Assembly: GCF_025380365.1 (NCBI RefSeq)
Contig: NZ_JAOCQF010000003.1
Span: 248,001-312,000, forward strand
Length of the DNA stretch: 64,000 nucleotides
Reading direction: 5' to 3'
Origin: Albidovulum sediminis
Lineage (GTDB): Bacteria > Pseudomonadota > Alphaproteobacteria > Rhodobacterales > Rhodobacteraceae
The position numbers and the translations under genes were made by a program. Shown here piece by piece: positions 29,633 through 38,001 of the stretch (its first letter is position 1; every line of letters starts with the position of its first letter). A model generated the notes under the pieces. It worked only from the letters and a program-made list of their open reading frames with translations. It ran no database searches and was not told the DNA's origin.

Positions 29633-30466
29633 CTAGCGCCGTGCGCCCCGTGGCGCCGGCTGGTGCGGGCCGGGCAGGAACTCCACCCCGCCCGATTGCC
29701 GCACCGGCTGGGGATAGAGCATCATCATCTCCATCACCTCGTCCGGCATGTCGGTGGCGACGTTCAGCCCGATTTCCTGCGCCTCGCGGGCGGAGATCGG
29801 GTAGTCGTGGGTCCAGGTCCCCGACGCCAACACCTCTGCAATCTCGGCTGCCTTGTCCGCGGGCATCTGCGCCGACAGGATCTCCGTCGCGGCCTTGCGA
29901 ACCTGGTCCAGCGCCTTCCGGCTGACATCGGCCAGAATCAGCGTCTCATCGTCGATCTCGGCGACGGGCTTGGCCTTCACAGCCTTCACGATCGAGGCTG
30001 CCGGATACTGGCCGATCTGCGGGTCGATCGGGCCCAGCACGGAATGGTCGCACATCACGATCTCGTCCGCCGCGAGCGCAACCAGCGTGCCCCCCGACAT
30101 CGCATGGTGCGGGACGAAGACCGTGACCTTTCCGCGATGCGCCTCGACCGCCCGCGCGATCTGGAGCGCCGCCAACACCAGTCCGCCCGGCGTGTGCAGC
30201 ACGATGTCGAGCGGCGTGTCCTTGTCGGTCATCCGTATGGCGCGCAGCACATCCTCGCTGTCCTGGATGTCGATGTAGCGCATCAGCGGAAAGCCGAGGA
30301 ATCGCATCGTTTCCTGCCGGTGCACCATCAGGATGACACGGCTGCCCCGGCGGCGCTGGAACCGGTCGATCATCTGCATCCGCCGCAGGTCCAGAACCTT
30401 GCGCGCCAGGAATGGCTGCATCATCGACAGGATGATGAAGATCCACATGGCGTCCGAGATTGTCAT
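29633..30466 (-). CDS. Membrane-anchored Clp-fold serine protease (SDH proteinase family)
   Basis: A 277-residue protein of the serine dehydrogenase proteinase family, a ClpP/crotonase-fold protease. Its N-terminus is a membrane segment (WIFIILSMMQPFLA). The oxyanion region is DIVLHTPGGLVLAALQIARA, and the nucleophile is S124 in HAMSGGTLVALAADEIVM, with a likely His/Asp partner in GPIDPQIGQYP. It has been linked to turnover of membrane proteins in other bacteria. It overlaps the Rdx gene by four bases. It converges on the esterase gene with three bases between. Confidence 0.85.
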   Translation of the reverse strand: MTISDAMWIFIILSMMQPFLARKVLDLRRMQMIDRFQRRRGSRVILMVHRQETMRFLGFPLMRYIDIQDSEDVLRAIRMTDKDTPLDIVLHTPGGLVLAALQIARAVEAHRGKVTVFVPHHAMSGGTLVALAADEIVMCDHSVLGPIDPQIGQYPAASIVKAVKAKPVAEIDDETLILADVSRKALDQVRKAATEILSAQMPADKAAEIAEVLASGTWTHDYPISAREAQEIGLNVATDMPDEVMEMMMLYPQPVRQSGGVEFLPGPHQPAPRGARR

Positions 30467-30753
30467 GCGGCGCCCCCGGCGCGGTCCACGTGGCCCAGCG
30501 ACCGCTCGGGGTCGATGCGGTCGCGCACCATCTGCTTCAGCACCTTGATGTCAGGAAACCCGCCGTCGCGCTTGCGTTCCCAGATTACCGTGCCATCCAG
30601 CGTGATCTCGAACGCGCCGCCGGTCCCGGGGCAGAGCGTGACCCCGCCGAGGTCGTTCTGGAAGGTCGAAAGCAGTTCCTGCCCCATCCACGCCGCCCGC
30701 AACAGCCAGTTGCAGCCGGTGCAATAGGTGATGCTGATCATCGGCAGCGACAA
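30463..30753 (-). CDS. SelT/SelW/SelH (Rdx) family redox protein
   Basis: A 96-residue thioredoxin-like protein of the selenoprotein-W-like Rdx family, with Cys in place of selenocysteine. The redox motif CTGC is at C11 and C14, followed by NWLLRAAWMGQELL, and the C-terminal half reads GGAFEITLDG and KQMVRDRIDPERS. The TTG start (30753) has a perfect AGGAGG five bases ahead. The in-frame ATG at 30741 would leave the site 17 bases away. Its stop overlaps the downstream protease gene, implying a shared function. Confidence 0.85.
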   Translation of the reverse strand: MSLPMISITYCTGCNWLLRAAWMGQELLSTFQNDLGGVTLCPGTGGAFEITLDGTVIWERKRDGGFPDIKVLKQMVRDRIDPERSLGHVDRAGGAA

Positions 30754-30909
30754 AAACCCCTCCTCTCAAGGTCCGGCGTCCGGGCCGGGGCGGTCCGGTG
30801 GCAGCGCGGTTCCGGGCCCGGTTCCGGGGCAGTCTTTCATCCCTGAGACGGCCGCGCAACTCCTGTCGCTGCCTCTTGCGGTGCATCCGGCGATCTGGCA
30901 GATTTTGGC

Positions 30910-32715
30910 ATGAAATCACAGAACCTTACCCCCCGCCCCTGGTCCGACGTCGCACCCCGCCTGGTCGCGGTTGCCGCGGGCCGTGCCCCGGCCGACCGCG
31001 TGATCCGCGGCGGTCAGTGGGTCAACGTCCACACGCGCGAAATCCTTCCCGGCCACGACGTCGCGATCGCCGAGGGGCGCTTTGCCGCGATAGCCCCCGA
31101 CCTGTCCTACGCGATCGGCCCCGAAACCGAGGTGATCGAGGCGCAGGGCCGCTACATGGTGCCGGGGCTGTGCGACGGCCACATGCATGTCGAAAGCGGC
31201 ATGCTGACCCCGGCGGAATTTGCCGCCGCCGTCATCCCCCACGGCACCACGACGATGTTCGCCGACCCGCACGAGATCGCGAACGTCCTCGGGATCGAAG
31301 GCGTCCGCATGATGCATGACGAGGCACTGATGCAGCCCGTCAGCATGTTCATGCAGATGCCCTCCTGCGCCCCCTCCGCGCCGGGGCTGGAGACGACGCC
31401 CTATGAGATCGGGCCGGACGAGGTGACCGAGGCGATGGCCTGGCCCGGCATCGTCGGCCTGGGAGAGATGATGAACTTCCCCGGCGTGATCGCGGGCAGC
31501 CAGCAGATGCTGGCCGAGATTGCCGCGACCCAGCGCGCGGGCAAGACCGTGGGCGGGCACTACGCCAGCCCCGATCTCGGCCCCGCCTTCCTCGCCTATG
31601 CCGCGGGTGGCCCTGCCGACGACCACGAGGGGACGACCGAGATGGACCCGGTGGTGCGGGCGCGCCAGGGCATGCGGGCGATGATGCGCCACGGGTCGGC
31701 CTGGTTCGACGTGGACCGGCAGATCACTGCGGTGACGGAAAAGGGGCTGGACCCACGCAACTTCATCCTGTGCACCGACGACTGCCACCCCGGCACGCTG
31801 GTCGAGGAAGGGCACATGGACCGCGCCTATCGCCGCGCGGTGGAAAAGGGATGCGACCCGCTTGTCGCGCTGCAGATGTGCACCATCAACACCGCGACCC
31901 ATTTCGGGCTGGAACGCGAACTCGGCTCCATCACGCCGGGGCGCCGGGCCGACCTGATCCTGACCTCCGACCTCAGGACGCTTCCGTGCGAGCGGGTCAT
32001 CGCCCGTGGCCGCACCGTCGCCGAGAACGGTCGCCTGACCGTTACATGCCCGCATTACGACTGGCCCGCACATGCCAGGGACACGGTCAGGATGGGACGT
32101 GACAAGACAGCCGACGACTTCGTGATCCGCGCCCCCGAGGGCGCCGCAACGGTTCGTGTCCGCGTCATCGGCATCGTCGAGAACCAGGCGCCGACGCGCG
32201 CGCTGACCGCCGAACTTGCCGTCCAGGACGGCATCGTGGAACCGGACGAGGGACAGGACGTCGCCCAGTGCGCGGTGATCGAGCGCCATCAGGGATCGGG
32301 CCAAACGGTCAACGGCTTCGTCAACGGCTTTCGCTACAAGGGCCGGATGGCCATGGCCTCGACCGTCGCGCATGACAGTCACCAGATCATCGTCGTCGGC
32401 ACCGACCGCGGGATGATGGCCGAGGCCGCCAATTCCATCGCGAAGATGGGCGGGGGCTTCTCGCTCTGGAAGGACGGGAGGGAGATTGCGGACATCCCGC
32501 TGCCGGTCGCCGGCCTCATGTCCGACGCGCCGGCCGCCGAGATGGCCGCGAAGGCATCCAACCTCGTCACCCGCATGCGCGATTGCGGATGCGACCTCAA
32601 CAACGCCTCGATCCAGCATTCGTTCCTTGCCCTCGTCGTGATCCCGGAGCTTCGGATCTCCGACCTCGGGCTGGTCGACGTCACACGGTTCGAATTCACA
32701 GAGCTTTTTGCATGA
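30910..32715 (+). CDS. ade: Adenine deaminase
   Basis: Converts adenine to hypoxanthine and ammonia (601 residues, the usual length). The metal-binding HMHVESGML and the ADPHEIANVLG motif place it in the Ade branch of the amidohydrolases. The second domain contains TVAHDSHQIIVVG. The C-terminus continues with KASNLVTRMRDCGCDLNNASIQ. The ATG at 30910 has no strong ribosome site. It overlaps the AMP nucleosidase gene by four bases, so adenine released from AMP can be deaminated by the same operon. Confidence 0.95.
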   Translation: MKSQNLTPRPWSDVAPRLVAVAAGRAPADRVIRGGQWVNVHTREILPGHDVAIAEGRFAAIAPDLSYAIGPETEVIEAQGRYMVPGLCDGHMHVESGMLTPAEFAAAVIPHGTTTMFADPHEIANVLGIEGVRMMHDEALMQPVSMFMQMPSCAPSAPGLETTPYEIGPDEVTEAMAWPGIVGLGEMMNFPGVIAGSQQMLAEIAATQRAGKTVGGHYASPDLGPAFLAYAAGGPADDHEGTTEMDPVVRARQGMRAMMRHGSAWFDVDRQITAVTEKGLDPRNFILCTDDCHPGTLVEEGHMDRAYRRAVEKGCDPLVALQMCTINTATHFGLERELGSITPGRRADLILTSDLRTLPCERVIARGRTVAENGRLTVTCPHYDWPAHARDTVRMGRDKTADDFVIRAPEGAATVRVRVIGIVENQAPTRALTAELAVQDGIVEPDEGQDVAQCAVIERHQGSGQTVNGFVNGFRYKGRMAMASTVAHDSHQIIVVGTDRGMMAEAANSIAKMGGGFSLWKDGREIADIPLPVAGLMSDAPAAEMAAKASNLVTRMRDCGCDLNNASIQHSFLALVVIPELRISDLGLVDVTRFEFTELFA

Positions 32716-34187
32716 ACACCGATGCCGACGTGCTGTCCCCCGCGATGCCGGAGAGTGAGCCTTTCACCGACGCCGAGGCTGCCGTCTCGCGGCTAGAGGC
32801 GCTTTATGCCCAGGCGACCAACTTCCTCTACGACCAGTTCACCCGGACGCTGGGCGGCCATCGGCCTGCGGCGCGGGTGCGCGCCTTCTACCCGGAGGTG
32901 CGTCTGACGACGACCTCGCACGCCAAGGCCGACAGCCGACTTTCCTTCGGCCATGTCGCAACGCCGGGAACCTATGTCGCGACGATCACCCGGCCGGACC
33001 TGTTCCGGAACTACCTGATCCAGCAGATCGGGCATCTGCTGCGCAACCACGGCGTCCCGGTCCATGTCGGACCCAGTACGACACCGATTCCCGTCCATTT
33101 CGCCGTCGCCTCCAGCCCGCATGTGAATGTCCCGCAGGAGGGGGTTCTGGACTTTTCGCTGCGCGACGTTTTCGACGTGCCCGACCTTGCCACGACGAAC
33201 GATGACATCGTCAACGGCACGGCGCGGCCGAACCCCGACGGATCAGATCATCTCGCGCCCTTCACGGCCCAGCGCGTCGACTACTCGCTGGCCCGGTTGA
33301 GCCACTACACGGCCACCGATGCGGGGCATTTCCAGAACTTCGTCCTGTTCACGAACTACCAGTTCTATGTGGAGGAGTTCGAGGCCTACGCGCGCCAGTG
33401 CCTCGCCGACCCCGCGTCGGGTTACACCTCCTTCGTGGGGCCGGGAAACGTCCAGATCACTTCCTCCGACGGCGATCTGGCGACACCGCTGAAGATGCCG
33501 CAGATGCCCACCTATCACCTGAAGCGCCGCGGCGGTCAGGGGATCACGCTGGTCAACATCGGCGTCGGCCCCTCGAACGCCAAGACGGCGACCGACCATA
33601 TCGCGGTCCTGAGGCCCCATGCATGGCTGATGGTCGGCCACTGCGCCGGGCTTCGCAATTCGCAGTCGCTCGGCGACTTTGTGCTGGCACACGCCTATGT
33701 CCGCGAAGACCACGTCCTGGACGCGGATCTGCCGGTCTGGGTGCCGATCCCGGCGCTGGCCGAGATCCAGATCGCGCTGCAGGAGGCCGTGGCAGACGTC
33801 GCCCACATGGACGGCTTCGACCTGAAGAAGATCATGCGCACCGGCACCGTCGCCACGATCGACAACCGCAACTGGGAATTGCGCGACCAGTCGGGGCCCG
33901 TCCAGCGCCTGTCACAGTCCCGCGCGATCGCGCTCGACATGGAGTCGGCCACCATCGCGGCGAACGGCTTCCGCTTCCGGGTACCGTATGGAACGCTTCT
34001 GTGCGTGTCCGACAAACCGCTGCATGGCGAGTTGAAGCTGCCCGGCATGGCCACCGACTTCTACCGCACGCAGGTCAGCCGCCATCTGCTGATCGGGGTC
34101 AGGGCGATGGAAAAACTGCGGGACATGCCGGTTGAGCGCATCCACAGCCGCAAGCTGCGTAGCTTCGAGGAAACAGCCTTCCTTTGA
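32712..34187 (+). CDS. amn: AMP nucleosidase
   Basis: Cleaves AMP to adenine and ribose 5-phosphate (491 residues). The N-terminal domain (to about 170) is the regulatory part of Amn; the C-terminal nucleoside phosphorylase fold has HLKRRGGQGITLVNIGVGPSN, VGHCAGLRNSQSLGD and the purine-binding DMESATIAANG with the conserved glutamate. The ATG at 32712 overlaps the adenine deaminase stop (ATGA). Both enzymes together make an AMP-to-hypoxanthine route. Confidence 0.95.
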   Translation: MNTDADVLSPAMPESEPFTDAEAAVSRLEALYAQATNFLYDQFTRTLGGHRPAARVRAFYPEVRLTTTSHAKADSRLSFGHVATPGTYVATITRPDLFRNYLIQQIGHLLRNHGVPVHVGPSTTPIPVHFAVASSPHVNVPQEGVLDFSLRDVFDVPDLATTNDDIVNGTARPNPDGSDHLAPFTAQRVDYSLARLSHYTATDAGHFQNFVLFTNYQFYVEEFEAYARQCLADPASGYTSFVGPGNVQITSSDGDLATPLKMPQMPTYHLKRRGGQGITLVNIGVGPSNAKTATDHIAVLRPHAWLMVGHCAGLRNSQSLGDFVLAHAYVREDHVLDADLPVWVPIPALAEIQIALQEAVADVAHMDGFDLKKIMRTGTVATIDNRNWELRDQSGPVQRLSQSRAIALDMESATIAANGFRFRVPYGTLLCVSDKPLHGELKLPGMATDFYRTQVSRHLLIGVRAMEKLRDMPVERIHSRKLRSFEETAFL

Positions 34188-34315
34188 CGCCGCGAAAATC
34201 GGCTGAACGGGCATAATTTGCTTGCCATGCCCGACGAAGAAATGTGATTGACCACAACAGGCTGTGAACGACAGCGAATGACCCCCAACAGAACGGGGCC
34301 AGAGAGGAGACAGAC
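34188..34315 (+). promoter_or_regulatory. Leader region between amn and the HU gene
   Basis: A 128-base gap, visibly more AT-rich than the flanking genes, expected to hold the HU promoter. A short palindrome (gggcat at 34209-34214 with atgccc at 34227-34232) may be the amn terminator. A TTGACC at 34248-34253 is a possible -35 box, but no matching -10 is clear, so the promoter is not placed. Confidence 0.35.
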
Positions 34316-34603
34316 ATGTCCAAACCCATGACCAAGACCCAGCTCGTGGCCGCGGTGGCGGAAGCGATGGGCTCCGACAAGAAGACCGCTTCGGCCGCGC
34401 TTGACGCGATCGCTTCGGTGGTGACGTCGGAAGTCGTAGGCGGCGGTGCCGTGACCCTTCCCGGCATCGGCAAGGTCGTCTGCCGCACCCGTCCGGAACG
34501 GCAGGTCCGCAACCCCGCGACCGGTGAAACGATCACCAAGCCGGCCGACAAGGTCGTCAAGATCTCCGTCGCCAAGGCGCTGAAGGACAGCGTCAACGGC
34601 TGA
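34316..34603 (+). CDS. HU-family DNA-binding protein
   Basis: A 95-residue nucleoid protein that bends DNA. The N-terminal helices read KTQLVAAVAEAMGSDKKTA and the DNA-binding arm is GKVVCRTRPERQVRNPATGE, ending in VKISVAKALKDSVNG, all typical of HU. AGAGGAG lies about seven bases before the ATG. It has its own leader and a strong terminator, so it is monocistronic and probably well expressed. HU and IHF-beta are close; the lack of IHF-specific residues favours HU. Confidence 0.9.
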   Translation: MSKPMTKTQLVAAVAEAMGSDKKTASAALDAIASVVTSEVVGGGAVTLPGIGKVVCRTRPERQVRNPATGETITKPADKVVKISVAKALKDSVNG

Positions 34604-34639
34604 GATGCCGCCACCGCGAAAGCGGTCGCGACGCATGCG

Positions 34640-34665
34640 GGGCCGTCCAGTGGACGGCCCTTTTC
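34640..34665 (+). terminator. Rho-independent terminator of the HU gene
   Basis: A 10-base perfect inverted repeat (34640-34649 with 34651-34660) starts 37 bases past the stop and is followed by ttttcattt on the + strand. Confidence 0.88.
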
Positions 34666-34773
34666 ATTTGCGCCCGCCAAAGCCCCGATCCTCCGCCGCG
34701 GCCGCTCTTCACTTTGCCGGGGGTTCGTGGCAGGGAGCGGGCGAGCGACCGAGCAGCACCGGAAGGACGGATG

Positions 34774-35652
34774 ATGGACCTGCGCGCAATCCTGATGGGG
34801 CTGGCCTTCGCGTTCATGTGGTCGTCCGCCTTCACTTCGGCACGGATGATCGTCGCCGATGCCCCGCCCCTGACCGCGCTGGCCTTCCGTTTCCTGTTTT
34901 CCGGCCTCATCGGCGTGTCGATCGCCGCGGCCCTCGGCCAAAGCTGCAGGCTGAGCCGCGGCCAGTGGCGTTCCGTTGCGATCTTCGGACTGTGCCAGAA
35001 CGCCCTTTACCTGGGGCTCAACTTCGTCGCGATGCAGTGGGTCGAGGCATCGCTGGCCGCCATCATCGCCTCGACCATGCCCCTGCTCGTCGCCCTTCTC
35101 GGCTGGATCTTCCTTGGCCAGATGGTCCGGCCGTTGGGGCTTGCGGGCCTTGTTGCAGGGGTCGTGGGCGTGACCATCATCATGGGGTCGCGCTTTTCCG
35201 GCGGCGTCAGTGTCGAGGGTCTGATCTTCTGCGGGCTGGGCGCGCTTGCCCTTGCGGTCGCGACGCTCACCGTGCGGGGGGCTTCGTCCCAGGGCAACGT
35301 GCTGATGATCGTCGGCTTGCAGATGTTCGTGGGAGCGGCCGTCCTTGCCGTCGCGGCGCTGCTGACCGAAAGCTGGCAGATCAACTGGAACCTGCGCCTG
35401 GTCCTGGCCTTCGCCTACACGACCCTGGTGCCCGGCCTTCTGGCGACATGGGTCTGGTTCCGGCTGGTCGAACGGATCGGCGCCGTTCGTGCCGCCACCT
35501 ATCACTTCCTTAACCCCTTCTTCGGGGTCGCGGTCGCGGCCGTCTTCCTGAGCGAGCAACTGGGCCTTGCCGACATCGTCGGCGTGGCCATTGTCGCGGC
35601 CGGCATCCTTGCGGTGCAGTTGTCGAAGGCGGCGCCAGTCAAAACCGGCTGA
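34774..35652 (+). CDS. EamA/DMT-family transporter
   Basis: A 292-residue drug/metabolite transporter with ten predicted membrane helices in two EamA repeats (first LMGLAFAFMWSSAFTSARMIV, second starting near FCGLGALALAVATLTV). Typical family motifs are PPLTALAFRFLFSG and the C-terminal TYHFLNPFFGVAVAAVFLSE. Substrate unknown. Two adjacent ATGs occur (34771, 34774); the AAGGA is better spaced for the second. The 3' end overlaps the convergent esterase gene by 14 bases. Confidence 0.9.
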   Translation: MDLRAILMGLAFAFMWSSAFTSARMIVADAPPLTALAFRFLFSGLIGVSIAAALGQSCRLSRGQWRSVAIFGLCQNALYLGLNFVAMQWVEASLAAIIASTMPLLVALLGWIFLGQMVRPLGLAGLVAGVVGVTIIMGSRFSGGVSVEGLIFCGLGALALAVATLTVRGASSQGNVLMIVGLQMFVGAAVLAVAALLTESWQINWNLRLVLAFAYTTLVPGLLATWVWFRLVERIGAVRAATYHFLNPFFGVAVAAVFLSEQLGLADIVGVAIVAAGILAVQLSKAAPVKTG

Positions 35653-36526
35653 AGAAGGCCCAGATCTCGTCCGGCGAGGATATGTCCCGGTTGGTCGGGC
35701 CGGATCGGCCACCGGGGATTATCTTGCGCCCGCCGGGCCAACCGTGCCCACCGCCGCCCACGCTCAGAAACGCGGTCGGCGCTGAGCAGCCCCGCCCCTC
35801 GAACCGCCGGACGGAGCCGGAGGGCGCACCCTCGGCGCTTGAACCACAGCCGTTGCGCCGCTGAAATATCCGGTAGGTTTCTTCGGCCGACAGCACCGTA
35901 TCGCGCGCGCGCCGACCCAGCGTGATCGGACCGCCACCATAGGGAACGATCGGGTCCGCCGTCCCGTGGATCATGAGAAAGCCGATGGCAGGCCCCTTGC
36001 GGCAGGCGCCCAGCGAGGCTTCGGGCAGCGGCATCGCCACCGGCGCGATGGCGCGCACCAGCCCCGGCCTGCCGCAGGCGAGCGCGTAGCTTTCCATGCC
36101 CCCGCGCGAAACGCCCGTCGCAAAGACGCGCGCCCGGTCGACCGGATAGGTGCGCGCCACTTCGTCGATCACGCGCGCCAGGAATTCCGCGTCGTCGCGT
36201 CGGGGGGAAAGGTTGGCGGAGATCTTGCCGACCCCGGTATCCCAGACGCGCCCGATCGCATCGGGATAGACGACCAGGAAGCCATGCCGCGCGGCCAGTT
36301 CGTCGAAGCGGCGCCGCGTCGACAGGCGAACCTCCCGCCCGCTCCCTCCGCCCCCGTGAAGGACAAGGACCAAGGAGCGCGGCCCGTCGAACCTGTTCAG
36401 CGTTTCGGGCACGAAAAGCCGATAGCTGCGCTGCGCGCCGTCCTGGGTCAGCGACCCCTCGACAAGCCCGGCCTTCAGCGCGCCGGGCAAAGCCAACAGC
36501 GCCAGGATGATCAGGGCTCTCAGCAT
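35639..36526 (-). CDS. Secreted PHB-depolymerase/feruloyl-type esterase
   Basis: A 295-residue exported alpha/beta hydrolase of the LpqC/esterase-PHB family. The signal peptide is LRALIILALLALPGALKAG. The oxyanion region is LVLVLHGGGGSG, the nucleophile S140 sits in TGVSRGGMES, the acid is in MIHGTADPIVPYGG and the His in GGGGHGWPGG. It probably hydrolyses an ester-linked polymer or feruloylated substrate outside the cytoplasm. GGGAGGAGG precedes the ATG by five bases. It lies 55 bases downstream of aroC on the same strand. Confidence 0.85.
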   Translation of the reverse strand: MLRALIILALLALPGALKAGLVEGSLTQDGAQRSYRLFVPETLNRFDGPRSLVLVLHGGGGSGREVRLSTRRRFDELAARHGFLVVYPDAIGRVWDTGVGKISANLSPRRDDAEFLARVIDEVARTYPVDRARVFATGVSRGGMESYALACGRPGLVRAIAPVAMPLPEASLGACRKGPAIGFLMIHGTADPIVPYGGGPITLGRRARDTVLSAEETYRIFQRRNGCGSSAEGAPSGSVRRFEGRGCSAPTAFLSVGGGGHGWPGGRKIIPGGRSGPTNRDISSPDEIWAFFSRF

Positions 36527-36581
36527 CGTCGCCTCCTCCCGCGTGTTTCCTGTCACACGAGCAGAGGCGCGGTTTCCGTCG

Positions 36582-37688
36582 TCAGCGCCCGATAGGCCCC
36601 CGCCTGCCCCCAGTCTGCCCCCGGTCGAGGAGCAGATGGTCAAGGATGACGCAGGCCATCATCGCCTCGCCCACCGGCACCGCGCGGATGCCGACGCAGG
36701 GATCATGCCGCCCCTTGGTGACGATCTCGCGCGCCTCGCCGGTTACCGCGATGGTCCGGCGCGGGCTCAGGATCGAGGAGGTGGGCTTGACCGCAAACCG
36801 GACGACTACATCCTGCCCGGTCGAAATCCCGCCGAGGATGCCGCCCGCGTGGTTGGAGGAATACCGCGGACGGCCGTCGTCGCCCAGGGTGATCTCGTCG
36901 GCGTTTTCGACCCCGGTCAGTTCCGCGGCCGCCATCCCTTCGCCGATCTCCACCCCCTTCACCGCGTTGATAGACATCATCGCGGCGGCCAGATCGCTGT
37001 CGAGCTTGCCGTAAATCGGCGCGCCCAGGCCCGCGGGAACGCCCGCGGCGACGACCTCGACAACCGCGCCCACCGAATTGCCGGACTTGCGCAGGTCGTC
37101 CAGGTGTTCCGCCCAGATCGCCGCCGCCGCGGGATCGGGGCACCAGAACGGGTTCCGCTCGACCTCGGCCATGTCGAAGCGGTCCCGGTCGGCGCGAAGG
37201 CGGCCCATCTGCACCATGTAGCCGGTGATCGCCACCTCGGGCGCCAGTACTTTCAGCACCTCGCGCGCGACGGCGCCAGCCGCCACGCGCGCCGCGGTTT
37301 CCCGCGCGGATGACCGCCCGCCCCCCCGGTAGTCGCGGATGCCGTACTTCTGCCAGTAGGTGATGTCGGCATGGCCGGGCCGGAAGCTTTCGGCAATCTC
37401 GCCATAGTCCTTCGACCGCTGGTCAGTATTCTCGATCATCAGCTGGATCGGCGTCCCGGTCGTGCGCCCCTCGAACACGCCCGAGAGGATGCGAACGGCG
37501 TCAGCTTCGCGCCGCTGGGTGGTGTACTTGTTCTGCCCCGGCTTGCGGCGATCCAGCCAGTGCTGGATCATCGGCTCGTCCAGCACGACCCCCGGCGGGC
37601 AGCCATCCACCGTGGCGCCAAGCGCGGGCCCGTGGCTTTCCCCCCAGGTGGTGACCCGGAACAGGTGTCCGAATGTGTTCAGGCTCAT
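36582..37688 (-). CDS. aroC: Chorismate synthase
   Basis: Last step of the shikimate pathway: converts 5-enolpyruvylshikimate-3-phosphate to chorismate with reduced FMN as cofactor (368 residues, normal length). Signature motifs are [15 protein letters not shown] near the N-terminus, [21 protein letters not shown] and [24 protein letters not shown] eight bases ahead fits the ATG at 37688. The 313-base gap upstream carries the divergent thiamine operon control region. Confidence 0.97.
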   Translation of the reverse strand: MSLNTFGHLFRVTTWGESHGPALGATVDGCPPGVVLDEPMIQHWLDRRKPGQNKYTTQRREADAVRILSGVFEGRTTGTPIQLMIENTDQRSKDYGEIAESFRPGHADITYWQKYGIRDYRGGGRSSARETAARVAAGAVAREVLKVLAPEVAITGYMVQMGRLRADRDRFDMAEVERNPFWCPDPAAAAIWAEHLDDLRKSGNSVGAVVEVVAAGVPAGLGAPIYGKLDSDLAAAMMSINAVKGVEIGEGMAAAELTGVENADEITLGDDGRPRYSSNHAGGILGGISTGQDVVVRFAVKPTSSILSPRRTIAVTGEAREIVTKGRHDPCVGIRAVPVGEAMMACVILDHLLLDRGQTGGRRGPIGR

Positions 37689-37827
37689 GCGGCGCTCCCT
37701 CAGCTGTCCTCGCGCAATAGCGAAGCGTTCGGCCCGGCTCAAGCGATCTCGCGTCGCGACCTGCCGAAACACTGCCGGCCGGAGCGGGCACACGCCGCGC
37801 AGAATGCGGCGCCGGTTGGCCCGGACC

Positions 37828-37856
37828 TTGCGCACGGCCGGCCCCGGATGTAGGGT
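37828..37856 (+). promoter_or_regulatory. Probable sigma-70 promoter of the thiBPQ operon
   Basis: TTGCGC (37828-37833) and TAGGGT (37851-37856) are separated by exactly 17 bases. Transcription would begin near 37863, right at the 5' edge of the TPP riboswitch. The -10 box is weak, as is common in GC-rich alphaproteobacteria. Confidence 0.55.
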
Positions 37857-37861
37857 CGCGG

Positions 37862-37955
37862 CCACCTCGGGGTGTCCCGGACCAGGTCCGGGACTGAGAT
37901 GCGAAAGCGGACCCGTTGAACCTGAACCGGTTAGCACCGGCGGAGGGAAGGTAAG
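37862..37955 (+). promoter_or_regulatory. Thiamine pyrophosphate (TPP) riboswitch
   Basis: A THI element: the GGGGTG and CTGAGAT (about 37913-37920) core motifs, ACCCGTTGAACCTGA (from 37911) and the closing CGGAGGGAA. A GC hairpin (arms within 37875-37893, cccggacc/ggtccggg) matches arm P3, and the ccgg...ccgg stem after GAACCTGA forms the other arm. It lies 46 bases before the thiB ATG, so it controls the thiamine importer in response to TPP, probably by blocking translation or early elongation. The switching mechanism is not visible. Confidence 0.93.
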
Positions 37956-38001
37956 GCGACACGCCCCCATCTCCGCCCGCCTGACCATTGGAGGATGAGA
38001 G

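Noticed and set aside
30916-32619. A 567-residue - strand open frame opposite adenine deaminase
   Set aside because: Shadow of ade. It shows only low-complexity Gly, Val, His and Arg text with no domain.
34248-34253. TTGACC as the -35 box of the HU gene
   Set aside because: No -10 box at a proper distance could be placed, so it is mentioned only as a possibility.
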